DNA of 20,128 bases from Phycisphaerales bacterium UBA966. Lineage in GTDB: Bacteria > Planctomycetota > Phycisphaerae > Phycisphaerales > SM1A02. The stretch lies in assembly GCA_002292895.1 (NCBI GenBank), contig DBCE01000186.1, positions 15,842-35,969 on the forward strand. Direction: 5' to 3'. Positions 13,920 to 20,128 of this stretch are shown in pieces (the first letter of the stretch is position 1; each line of letters opens with the position of its first letter). The notes beneath the pieces were generated by a model, which was given only the letters and a program-made list of their open reading frames with translations, had not been told where the DNA came from and did no database searches. The translations under genes and the position numbers were made by a program.

Positions 13920-15685
13920 CGCGAGGCCTCCGACGTGAACTTGTCGAACGTGCGCTTCACCGCTGGCGGGTAATCAGCACACTCCGCTCGGCACATTTCC
14001 TCAAGCGCATGCCACTGCGCCGCGCTTGGGGCGAACACCGCCGCTCGGCGAAATGCGTCAACCGCCTCGCAAGGCCTTTCAAGCGCGCGAAGCGCCTCGC
14101 CCCGTGCGCCGTGAAGTGTCGCACTGCGATTCAATGTCGGCGTCACTTGATCGAACAGTTCAAGTGCTTCCGCAGCGTGTCCGCGCCGCAACTCAAGTAT
14201 GCCCCAGTAGAGCCCAAGCAGTGGGTCCTGCGGGCGCAACCCAACGGCAACGTCAAGATCCGCCTGCGCATCATCATCGCGACCGCGTTGCATCAACAGT
14301 CCCGCGCGATTGATCCGCGCGCGCACGTGCTCAGGACGGCGAGCAATCACTTGGTTCCAAAGCAGGAGTGGATCCGCATATTCCTGATTTCGCAAACTCG
14401 TACCGATAGTTTCCATCGTGACCACAACGACGAGAAGTACGGCCATGCCCACGCTCATCCAATGCCCGATCCGCGAACTGCGACGTTGAGCAAAACTCCA
14501 AAAAGCTGCAGCGATTGAGACAATTCCAGCCATTACTATCACAAGCGGTAGGTACATCCGATGGTCGGCGGCAACGTCCGCGAGCGGCACGAAACTCGAA
14601 GATGGTGCCAACAGCAGCACAAAGCAAACCGGCAGTACTCCCCACCATTGCTTGCGCGCCAAAGCAACTACCACCAGCACCGTCAGCAGCGCCAGCGTTG
14701 CCACCCCAACTGCGAGAGTCCACGGAGCAACCAGTTCTTCTGCACCATGATCAATGGACATCAACGATGGACAGACCACTTCGCCCATGTACAGCCCAAC
14801 GGCTCGCACCTGCGTCGCTGCGTACTGAAGTGGCGAGGTGCCTGCGACACGAAGCCCGGCGCCAGCGTTTCCTGCCCCGTTCGCAAAGACGCCGCGCACC
14901 ACTCCAAGCGGGAGCAGCACCAATGTTGTCGCCCACAGCGCACCATGCAAGAGCCATCGAAGCCGAAGCGTGGCAACCAGCGAACCAGTCAGGATGAATG
15001 CATCTACCGCAAGAAGCAGCGCGGGCCCACAGGCGGCGGTTGGCTTGGCAGCGATGGCGAGTAGGCAACACCCCACCGTGGCCGCATGCCACACTCCGAA
15101 ACCACCACGCTTGCGAGCGATACCTGCTGCCCTGGGCAACTCTTGCGCCGCACAACAGAGGCACGCCACCGCAGTAAGAATGAACAACCCGGCCATCGCC
15201 TCAGCACGCTGAATGACGTAGGTTGCGGCGGCAGTTTGCAGTGGGTGCATCGCCCACAGCACCGCCACGGCAACAGCAGAAAATAGAGCCGCATGTTCCG
15301 AAATGGACACCACGTGTCGCACGCGGAGTCGATCCACGCAGCACAACGCCGCGAGAAATGCAGCAACCGCCGCGGTGGCATGAACAAGCATGTTGAAGGC
15401 GTGATATCCCCAAGGATTGAGTCCCCCCAGCAGGTGATTCAAGCCAAGCGACAATTGCACCAGCGGACGCTGGCCGGAGACCATCGTCTGCCACGAATTC
15501 CATGGAGCAACAATCAGACGCTCTTCTCCCAATATCCGCACGATGTCGTCGAAGACAAAGTCCGCCCCGAGCGCTCCGCGCCACGAAACCACCACCATCA
15601 ACCAAATGCCTGCCGCTAGCAAAAGCACTCCTATAGAGCGCGAACGCACCCACGGTGCTGGTACCGAATGGTGCAGCGCATTCAT
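13916..15685 (-). CDS. TMTC-like GT-C membrane glycosyltransferase with TPRs
   Basis: The 589-residue product resembles bacterial relatives of the eukaryotic O-mannosyltransferases TMTC1-4. After the first helix comes FVFDDIVRI at 43-51, where the Asp-Asp pair is at the position of the catalytic acidic motif of PMT/TMTC proteins. RPLVQLSLGLNHLLGG, NPWGYHAFNMLVH at 90-102, LWAMHPLQTAAATYVIQRAE and SSSFVPLADVAADHRMYLP are all characteristic of this group. Many membrane helices run to about residue 400, followed by TPRs (PEHVRARINRAGLLMQRGRDD onward). I chose ATG 15685; the frame continues to 15835, but residues before 15685 are not hydrophobic or conserved in look. It would use a polyprenyl-phosphate sugar, plausibly supplied by the divergent DPM1-like enzyme. 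Substrate identity is inferred. Confidence 0.84.
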   Translation of the reverse strand: MNALHHSVPAPWVRSRSIGVLLLAAGIWLMVVVSWRGALGADFVFDDIVRILGEERLIVAPWNSWQTMVSGQRPLVQLSLGLNHLLGGLNPWGYHAFNMLVHATAAVAAFLAALCCVDRLRVRHVVSISEHAALFSAVAVAVLWAMHPLQTAAATYVIQRAEAMAGLFILTAVACLCCAAQELPRAAGIARKRGGFGVWHAATVGCCLLAIAAKPTAACGPALLLAVDAFILTGSLVATLRLRWLLHGALWATTLVLLPLGVVRGVFANGAGNAGAGLRVAGTSPLQYAATQVRAVGLYMGEVVCPSLMSIDHGAEELVAPWTLAVGVATLALLTVLVVVALARKQWWGVLPVCFVLLLAPSSSFVPLADVAADHRMYLPLVIVMAGIVSIAAAFWSFAQRRSSRIGHWMSVGMAVLLVVVVTMETIGTSLRNQEYADPLLLWNQVIARRPEHVRARINRAGLLMQRGRDDDAQADLDVAVGLRPQDPLLGLYWGILELRRGHAAEALELFDQVTPTLNRSATLHGARGEALRALERPCEAVDAFRRAAVFAPSAAQWHALEEMCRAECADYPPAVKRTFDKFTSEASR

Positions 15686-15789
15686 GTCTGCGCTGGGCGG
15701 ACATGATCCTTCCGCCTGATCGGAATGCGGGATATTTCCTAGCATCGAGTGATCGGCATGGTACCTTCGAATCACCCGTGACTGCCCAG
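15686..15789. promoter_or_regulatory. Divergent intergenic region between TMTC-like and DPM1-like genes
   Basis: These 104 nt must hold the promoters of both divergent transcripts if the chosen starts are right. I see no convincing -35/-10 pair on either strand. The segment includes ATTTCCTAG at 15734-15742, a 9-mer also found (at 4633-4641) upstream of the glycan operon. Earlier in-frame starts exist on both sides (15745 minus; GTG 15778 plus). Confidence 0.35.
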
Positions 15790-16494
15790 ATGCACCATGA
15801 ACCCGTGATTGATCAACAGGCAAATGCGGGCACATGGGTGGTGGTTGCCGTCTACAACGAAGTCAACACAGTCGCTGGCGTGCTGACTGAACTCCGGCAA
15901 GCCTTTCCAAATGTTGTTGCCGTTGACGACGGATCGCAAGACGGTTCATGGGAGCACCTCAGTGCGATTGCGCCCTACGCACTTCGCCATGTCGTGAACC
16001 GTGGGCAAGGTGCGGCGCTACAAACAGGTACAGAATTTGCCTTAAAAATGGGTGCAATTCGCGTTGCCCACTTTGATGCCGATGGACAGCATCGAGTCGA
16101 AGACCTCGTTCGCATGGTCGCCGCGGTAGCGCGCGGCGAGTGCGATGTTGCGCTCGGCGACCGATTTCGCGGTCAGTCGAACCTGCCCGCCTCGCGGGCC
16201 GCGCTCATTCGCGGAGCCGCGTTCATGCATCGGTTTACGAGCGGCATTATGCTTTCGGATGTCCACAATGGGTTACGCGTGCTGACCCGCCAGGCGGCCT
16301 TGAAGTGCGAGATCACTGCTGATCGCATGGCTCATGCCAGTCAATTCATTGACCTCGTAGCCAGCAGCCGCCTGCGCGTGCGTCAATATCCAACGTCCAT
16401 TCGTTACACCGAGTATTCCATGGCGAAGGGCCAACGCGCGACGGAAAGTTTCCGCATTCTGTTCCACTATGTAATTGCAAGGATCTTCGGATGA
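15790..16494 (+). CDS. DPM1-like family 2 glycosyltransferase (polyprenyl-phosphate sugar synthase type)
   Basis: The 234-residue product is a compact GT2 enzyme with no membrane helices of its own. Motifs are VVVAVYNEVNTVAGV at 17-31, VVAVDDGSQDGSW at 42-54, NRGQGAALQTG at 70-80, the metal-binding FDADGQH at 95-101 and VALGDRFRG at 120-128. This is the pattern of dolichol/undecaprenyl-phosphate mannose or glucose synthases, which move a sugar from a nucleotide donor to a polyprenyl phosphate on the cytoplasmic face. I chose ATG 15790; GTG 15778 is also possible and neither has a strong ribosome site. It overlaps the DUF2304 gene by 4 nt, a well-known pairing. The donor sugar is not determined. 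Confidence 0.88.
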   Translation: MHHEPVIDQQANAGTWVVVAVYNEVNTVAGVLTELRQAFPNVVAVDDGSQDGSWEHLSAIAPYALRHVVNRGQGAALQTGTEFALKMGAIRVAHFDADGQHRVEDLVRMVAAVARGECDVALGDRFRGQSNLPASRAALIRGAAFMHRFTSGIMLSDVHNGLRVLTRQAALKCEITADRMAHASQFIDLVASSRLRVRQYPTSIRYTEYSMAKGQRATESFRILFHYVIARIFG

Positions 16495-16850
16495 CATCGT
16501 TCCAAATCGTCTTACTCAGCTTCGCACTCGTCGGTGCCGTCACCGGGATCGCCCTCGTGGCAAAGAACATCATCGGACGCGCTACCGGCGCCGTGATTCT
16601 GGTGCTCATAGCTCTGGGCGCGATGTTCACCGTGGTTCCAAATTGGACTACCGCGATCGCGCATGCACTCGGTATCGGCCGCGGTGCAGACTTGCTCCTT
16701 TACCTGCTAGTGATTGGCAGTTCGACGGGATTTCTGGTGTTGTATGTAAAGCTCCGGGCGGTTCGACGAGAAGTCACCTTGTTGGTTCGCAAGATCGCCC
16801 TCGACGGGAGTACCGGGGCGAGCAGCGATGCCACGCACCGGAAATCGTGA
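16491..16850 (+). CDS. DUF2304 small membrane protein
   Basis: The 119-residue product has three hydrophobic segments (about 5-24, 30-48 and 66-86) followed by a basic, amphipathic C-terminal helix (KLRAVRREVTLLVRKIAL). This size and layout, together with direct linkage to a DPM1-like glycosyltransferase, match DUF2304. Proteins of this family are thought to tether the partner glycosyltransferase to the membrane or help present the lipid-linked sugar; the mechanism is not settled to my knowledge. The ATG overlaps the previous stop as ATGA and has AAGGA 7 nt upstream. No other function is suggested by the sequence. Confidence 0.85.
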   Translation: MTSFQIVLLSFALVGAVTGIALVAKNIIGRATGAVILVLIALGAMFTVVPNWTTAIAHALGIGRGADLLLYLLVIGSSTGFLVLYVKLRAVRREVTLLVRKIALDGSTGASSDATHRKS

Positions 16851-16889
16851 GCTGCGAGTATACTTATCGGACAATCATGTTCCGAAAAG

Positions 16890-16917
16890 TTGCATATTAG
16901 TGCGTTCTAAATATGTT
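16890..16917 (+). promoter_or_regulatory. Candidate promoter for the small dockerin protein gene
   Basis: TTGCAT (16890-16895) and TATGTT (16912-16917) are separated by 16 nt in an AT-rich stretch that stands out from its surroundings. Two direct GGAAAT copies follow at 16938 and 16952. The leader to the ATG at 17008 would be about 85 nt. Pattern match only. Confidence 0.3.
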
Positions 16918-17007
16918 ATTATTAGCCACACGGCTACGGAAATATCTTTCTGGAAATGCTGTCGCATGAGTGCTTGACTGAGTGCAGTGCCGATGTAGTT
17001 TGTGTTC

Positions 17008-17367
17008 ATGATCAGCAACGCATCCGCCGTATTGGTAATCAGTCTGATGGGAGTAGCAGTCATGGCTCCCGTGGCAGCTGACAAATTCAGTCGGTCGAGC
17101 AAGGACAAGGTCGAGTTGGCCATACCAACCAACGATGACTTCTCGTCAACCACCGTGCTGTTCAGCACTGCCGGCGGCTCGACGCCACCAGCGTGCCCAG
17201 CAGACCTCAACCTGAACGGCGTCGTGGATGGTCCAGACCTTGCCATACTCTTGGGAGCATGGGGACCATGTCCAGGGGTTTGCCCAGCGGACTTCAACGG
17301 CGACGGAGTGGTAGGTGGATCAGACCTCTCAGTGTTGCTCGGTGCTTGGGGCCCTTGCCCGCTCTAA
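17008..17367 (+). CDS. Small secreted protein consisting of a signal peptide, short linker and two dockerin-like motifs
   Basis: The 119-residue product starts with a hydrophobic signal peptide (about 1-24, VMAPVAA cleavage region), then a charged and Thr/Ser-rich linker to about 60. The rest is a pair of motifs: CPADLNLNGVVDGPDLAILL at 63-82 and CPADFNGDGVVGGSDLSVLL at 92-111, each followed by GAWGPCP. Asp/Asn spacing matches the calcium loop of type I dockerins, and the last residues (GPCPL) place a Cys two from the end. No room remains for another domain. The ATG at 17008 is preferred over an in-frame GTG at 17002; no strong ribosome site is seen for either. It precedes the three-PA14 gene by 52 nt. 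It could be a competitor, adaptor or structural partner in a dockerin-based assembly; no function is known to me. Confidence 0.72.
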   Translation: MISNASAVLVISLMGVAVMAPVAADKFSRSSKDKVELAIPTNDDFSSTTVLFSTAGGSTPPACPADLNLNGVVDGPDLAILLGAWGPCPGVCPADFNGDGVVGGSDLSVLLGAWGPCPL

Positions 17368-17382
17368 GGCCAGCTCTATATA
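17355..17382 (+). promoter_or_regulatory. Candidate promoter for the three-PA14 protein gene
   Basis: TTGCCC (17355-17360) and TATATA (17377-17382) are 16 nt apart, spanning the end of the upstream gene. Transcription from here would give a leader of about 30 nt that contains AGGAG, 10 nt before the GTG at 17420. The two secreted-protein genes may therefore be partly independent. Confidence 0.35.
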
Positions 17383-17419
17383 GGGCAAGTCTCAATCCAA
17401 CTGCAGGAGCACCCCCAAC

Positions 17420-19519
17420 GTGAGCCGTCATTGCGTGAATATTCTCATGGTGTCGGTGGGGCTTTTGACCGGACTAGCCCCACTGACTCACGCACAAGAC
17501 TGCAACAGCGATGGCATTCTGGACGCCCAACAGATTAGTACGCAAGGGTTGGTTGCGCAGTACTTCCCCAATCTCACGTGGAGCGGAACCCCGGTAGCAC
17601 GGGTTGACCTCGGCGGCGCAGGAAGCTTTGACCTCAACAGCGCTAATGGATGGACACTTCCTGCTGGTATTCCGGAAGACAACTTCACCGTGCGTTGGAC
17701 TGGCGGTCTGATCTTCAATCAATCAGGACTGTTCCAATTCAAAGTCAGTCATGACGATGGTTGCTGGTTTTATCTTGATGGCGTCTTGTTGGGTGGCTTT
17801 GAATCCAACGGCGAGCACACCTTTCCTGCAACACCAATGCAGATCAACGCCGGGGTGCATTGGCTGCAAGTGAAATTCCGCGAAAATACAGGCGCACAGA
17901 ACATCCGGGTATCCCGCAAAGTGTCGACCACCACCACGTGGAGTGTGATTGCCAATAGCAATTTCGTCGCTGGCATTGATGCCAATGGCAACGGAGTGCT
18001 CGACATCTGCGAAGGCGCCGACTGCAACGGAACCTTTGTTCCGGACTCGGTAGAGATTGCACAAAACCCCAGCCTTGACTGCAATGCAAACTTGGTGCTC
18101 GACCAATGCGAATCGGCAGCGATCGATTGCGATCAAAACGGCATCCCGGATTCATGCGAGGCGGGATTGGCCGGCCTCGTGGGCTCCTATTACGCAACCG
18201 ATGACTTCAGCGGCCCCGTCGTTGCGCGTCGCCTAGACGCCAACGGACCACTGGGGCTTGACTTCAATGTCACCGACCAGAGCGGCGGGAATACGTGGCA
18301 GCCGTCCGATGTGCCCACCGACTACTTCTCCGTGCGATGGACGGGACAACTCAATATTCCCGTCACTGGCAATTACTATTTCCAAATGCAGAGCGACGAT
18401 ACCGCCACCATGCGCGTGGACACGACGCTCCTGTTCAGTTCATACACCGGTAGCACCGAGCGTGGTCCGTTTCTGCTCACTGCTGGAGTGCACCTCGTGC
18501 AATATGACCTCCGCGAATTCGGCGGCGATCAGCGCATGCGCGTTCGAGTGCGTATGGCTGAAACTGGTCCATGGGATGCACTGCCGGGTAGTTGGTACCG
18601 AACGCGGGTCGACCTCAATAGCAACGGTGCGTCCGACCTCTGCGAGTTTGGTGACTGCGACGACAACAAAGTGCCTGACAACATACAGCTCGCGCAGGGC
18701 GGTCCCGACTGCAACGGCAACGGCAAACTTGATGCATGTGACATTGCAGTGGGTGCGCCCGACTGCAACGGCAACGGTGCGATCGATACTTGCGAGAGCA
18801 CTGTGAACGGTCTGTACGGTCGATACTTCACAGCCATTGGTGGGTCGGACCCCGCTGATCCACTCCGACCAGGCACCCTGCTCAGCAAGCGCTTTGATGC
18901 GAAGATCGACTTCAACGGCGGCAACTGGTTCCCGGATGGTGTGCCCGACAACGACGTGATTGCCATCTGGACTGGCGCACTGCTGACTCCCAACGAGTCC
19001 GGCGTTTACGAGTTCCACACCGATACCGACGATGGCTGTCGCCTCTATGTTGACAACGCCCTCATCATCGACCGGTGGCTCGGTGGCCAAGGTACCGGCT
19101 TCGCAACGAAGACGTTGCAGGGGCAAACCACCTACAGCATCCGGATGGAGTTCCATGAGGGCGCCGGCGAGCAGCGCGCCAGCCTGCGATGGTTGCTGCC
19201 ATCACAGCAGGGCGGATCACCCGCCATCTGTCCGAGCAGCGCATTGCGCGTGGCAACACCGGACTGCAACCAGAATGGTCAACCAGACGACTGCGACATC
19301 GCCAACGGAACGCTGCCGAACCCCGGTGATGGAATCCCGATTCCTTGCGCCACGGCACCATGTCCCGGCGACTTCAATCGCGATGGAGTGGTGACCGGAA
19401 CGGATCTCGGCGTTCTTCTTGGAGCGTGGGGCGCATCAGGTGGCGACCTCAACGGGGACGGCGTTACCAACGGTACCGACCTTGGGATTCTGCTCGGCCA
19501 GTGGGGCACCTGCAACTAA
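17420..19519 (+). CDS. Secreted protein with three PA14 domains, Ca-binding-type repeats and terminal dockerin pair
   Basis: The 699-residue product has a clear signal peptide (cleavage after THA at 23-25). PA14-type domains span about 43-168, 252-380 and 464-593, with hallmarks such as GLVAQYFPN, FTVRWTG, SHDDGCWFYLDG and TDTDDGCRLYVDN. The second domain has DDTATMRVD where the others have DDGC, so its ligand or metal site may differ. Between and after them are ten DCNxNGxxDxC-type calcium loops. Two dockerin-like motifs close the protein at 650-698 (GQWGTCN end). PA14 domains often bind carbohydrate and the repeats probably bind calcium, so a surface adhesin or glycan-binding role is likely; there is no enzyme domain. 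Start GTG 17420 has AGGAG 10 nt upstream. It shares architecture with the 1220-residue protein on the other strand. Confidence 0.86.
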   Translation: MSRHCVNILMVSVGLLTGLAPLTHAQDCNSDGILDAQQISTQGLVAQYFPNLTWSGTPVARVDLGGAGSFDLNSANGWTLPAGIPEDNFTVRWTGGLIFNQSGLFQFKVSHDDGCWFYLDGVLLGGFESNGEHTFPATPMQINAGVHWLQVKFRENTGAQNIRVSRKVSTTTTWSVIANSNFVAGIDANGNGVLDICEGADCNGTFVPDSVEIAQNPSLDCNANLVLDQCESAAIDCDQNGIPDSCEAGLAGLVGSYYATDDFSGPVVARRLDANGPLGLDFNVTDQSGGNTWQPSDVPTDYFSVRWTGQLNIPVTGNYYFQMQSDDTATMRVDTTLLFSSYTGSTERGPFLLTAGVHLVQYDLREFGGDQRMRVRVRMAETGPWDALPGSWYRTRVDLNSNGASDLCEFGDCDDNKVPDNIQLAQGGPDCNGNGKLDACDIAVGAPDCNGNGAIDTCESTVNGLYGRYFTAIGGSDPADPLRPGTLLSKRFDAKIDFNGGNWFPDGVPDNDVIAIWTGALLTPNESGVYEFHTDTDDGCRLYVDNALIIDRWLGGQGTGFATKTLQGQTTYSIRMEFHEGAGEQRASLRWLLPSQQGGSPAICPSSALRVATPDCNQNGQPDDCDIANGTLPNPGDGIPIPCATAPCPGDFNRDGVVTGTDLGVLLGAWGASGGDLNGDGVTNGTDLGILLGQWGTCN

Positions 19520-19815
19520 CGACGGCGCGCCAACGTCTATCGACCTTCGGCGTCACAACGCATCGCCGCGCTCGCATCCATCACCTGCGCCGCGGGTGCA
19601 GCACCATGCTCCGAGTCGCGCGCACGAGCATCTCTCGCTCCGAGCGATCCATCCGGGCAGAGCGACGGTCCGTGGCGGAAGCCTTCGGAGCGTCGACGCC
19701 GTTCGCCAACAACGTACGGGCGTGAAGTGAGGAAATAGCGGCTCGATGCAGCATTGCAGTTAGGGCTCATTCGTCCCTGCCATGCCATTTGATCCACTTT
19801 TCTGGCAATGTGAGC

Positions 19816-19833
19816 CCCCCATGACCATGGGGG
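19816..19833. promoter_or_regulatory. Inverted repeat upstream of uvrA
   Basis: CCCCCATG-AC-CATGGGGG has perfect 8-bp arms and a 2-nt centre, 41 nt before the uvrA start. No T-run follows, so it is not a classical terminator; the tight centre suits a dimeric DNA-binding protein. It does not resemble the LexA boxes I know (CTG-N10-CAG, GAAC-N4-GTTC). Confidence 0.4.
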
Positions 19834-19857
19834 CGGGTCGCAACGCGCCGTGACACC

Positions 19858-19863
19858 TATATT
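19858..19863 (+). promoter_or_regulatory. Candidate -10 element of uvrA
   Basis: TATATT lies 11 nt before the uvrA ATG, which implies a leader of only about 5 nt. No matching -35 is visible at standard spacing, and the palindrome at 19816-19833 sits immediately upstream of where it would be, compatible with an activator-dependent promoter. Confidence 0.25.
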
Positions 19864-19874
19864 TACGGACCTCC

Positions 19875-20128
19875 ATGGCCCGCGCAAAGCCACAACCCGC
19901 TGACCTCCGTTCCATCCGTATTCGCGGCGCGCGTGAGCACAACCTCAAGGGCGTGGACGTCACCATCCCGCGCGACTGCCTGGTAGTGATGACCGGCGTC
20001 AGCGGCAGCGGTAAGAGCTCGCTGGCGTTCGACACCATCTTTGCTGAGGGTCAGCGCAAGTACATGGAGAGTCTCTCCGCGTATGCACGCCAGTTCTTGG
20101 ACCAGATGCAGAAGCCGGATGTGGACTC
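19875..20128 (+). CDS. uvrA: UvrA, excinuclease ABC subunit A (N-terminal 84 residues; continues past window)
   Basis: UvrA is the damage-recognition ATPase of nucleotide excision repair and loads UvrB on DNA. Only the start is present, but it is diagnostic: IRIRGAREHNLKGVDVTIPR at 14-33, Walker A GVSGSGKSSLAFDTIFAEGQ at about 41-60, then RKYMESLSAYARQFLDQM. The usual RRYVESLSAYARQFL is slightly altered (RKYMESL). The ATG at 19875 opens right before the conserved region; the preceding CGGACCTCC has no good Shine-Dalgarno. It is transcribed away from the secreted-protein genes and is functionally unrelated to them. The reading frame is intact to the window end. Confidence 0.96.
   Translation, partial: MARAKPQPADLRSIRIRGAREHNLKGVDVTIPRDCLVVMTGVSGSGKSSLAFDTIFAEGQRKYMESLSAYARQFLDQMQKPDVD

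Larger units (their letters stand above)
19520..19874. other. Gene-free stretch before uvrA
   Basis: No convincing gene lies here; reading frames on both strands have skewed composition and no recognisable protein features. The first 200 nt are GC-rich and can form small hairpins, for example CTGCGCC/GGTGCAG around 19586-19602 and TCGCT/AGCGA around 19637-19649. The last 70 nt contain a palindrome and a -10-like element that probably belong to uvrA. A small RNA is conceivable, but I cannot support one. Confidence 0.4.

Noticed and set aside
15734..15742. 9-mer ATTTCCTAG shared with 4633-4641 as a common operator
   Set aside because: A 9-nt match between two short regions can easily arise by chance, and the 15734 copy may be coding if the TMTC-like gene starts at 15745.
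15655..15835. Extended starts for the DPM1-like (plus) and TMTC-like (minus) genes that would overlap each other
   Set aside because: The extra residues are not conserved in appearance, and starts at 15790 and 15685 leave a normal divergent promoter gap.
16923..16936. TAGCC-ACAC-GGCTA hairpin after the DUF2304 gene
   Set aside because: The stem is only 5 bp and no T-run follows on the plus strand; it lies 70 nt after the stop in AT-rich DNA.
17723..19156. Long minus-strand open frames opposite the three-PA14 gene (17723-18136 and 18440-19156)
   Set aside because: They are antisense to a gene with a signal peptide and clear domains. Their sequences are low-complexity Val/Ala-rich products of the repeat codons and match nothing.
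19537..19893. 118-residue minus-strand frame before uvrA
   Set aside because: It runs into the uvrA start, has no ribosome site or recognisable motif, and its composition looks like chance in GC-rich DNA.
1..20128. Mobile elements, CRISPR arrays, tRNA or rRNA genes, integrase or attachment sites
   Set aside because: None seen. There are no transposase motifs, regularly spaced direct repeats at DNA level, tRNA-like cloverleafs or rRNA segments; the repeats present are protein-level domain repeats.

Overview
The window looks like chromosomal DNA from a planctomycete, most likely class Phycisphaerae. The evidence is three secreted proteins that combine arrays of Cys-bearing Asp/Asn repeats (DCNxNGxxDxC) with paired dockerin-like motifs ending in a near-terminal Cys (LLGDWGPCQ, LLGAWGPCPL, LLGQWGTCN). 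I associate this combination with Phycisphaerae; no search was run. Base composition is moderately GC-rich. Genes are tightly packed, with frequent 1-4 nt start/stop overlaps and several GTG or TTG starts placed by Shine-Dalgarno sequences.

Region 1 (1-4617, minus strand) is a five-gene surface-glycan operon. In transcription order it holds a family 2 glycosyltransferase, two different sulfotransferases, a second glycosyltransferase with a DADEFW motif, and a PglK-type ABC flippase cut by the window edge. Divergent from it, rmlA and rmlC (4787-6258, plus) encode two of the four dTDP-L-rhamnose enzymes. Together they suggest a rhamnose-containing, sulfated, lipid-linked glycan that is flipped across the membrane.

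Region 2 (6290-9952, minus) is a 1220-residue secreted mosaic protein: PA14 domain, LamG-like domain, two large arrays of Ca-binding-type repeats, two copies of a domain I do not recognise, and a terminal dockerin pair.

Region 3 (10172-16850) appears to be a second glycosylation module. A minus-strand set encodes a TMTC-like GT-C membrane protein with TPRs, a second large membrane protein with TPRs, and an uncharacterised 408-residue protein. Divergent from it are a DPM1-like polyprenyl-phosphate glycosyltransferase and its usual small membrane partner DUF2304. The DPM1-like enzyme could charge a polyprenyl phosphate with one sugar, and the GT-C proteins could transfer that sugar outside the cytoplasm. 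This would be a bacterial counterpart of eukaryotic TMTC/PMT O-mannosylation.

Region 4 (17008-19519, plus) encodes a 119-residue protein that is little more than a signal peptide and two dockerin motifs, then a 699-residue protein with three PA14 domains. Region 5 is a 355-nt gene-free stretch with a near-perfect palindrome, followed by the start of uvrA (19875 to the window end).

The proposal most worth testing is that Region 3 glycosylates the secreted, Ca-binding, dockerin-tagged proteins encoded on both sides of it. This is inference from gene neighbourhood and family identity.
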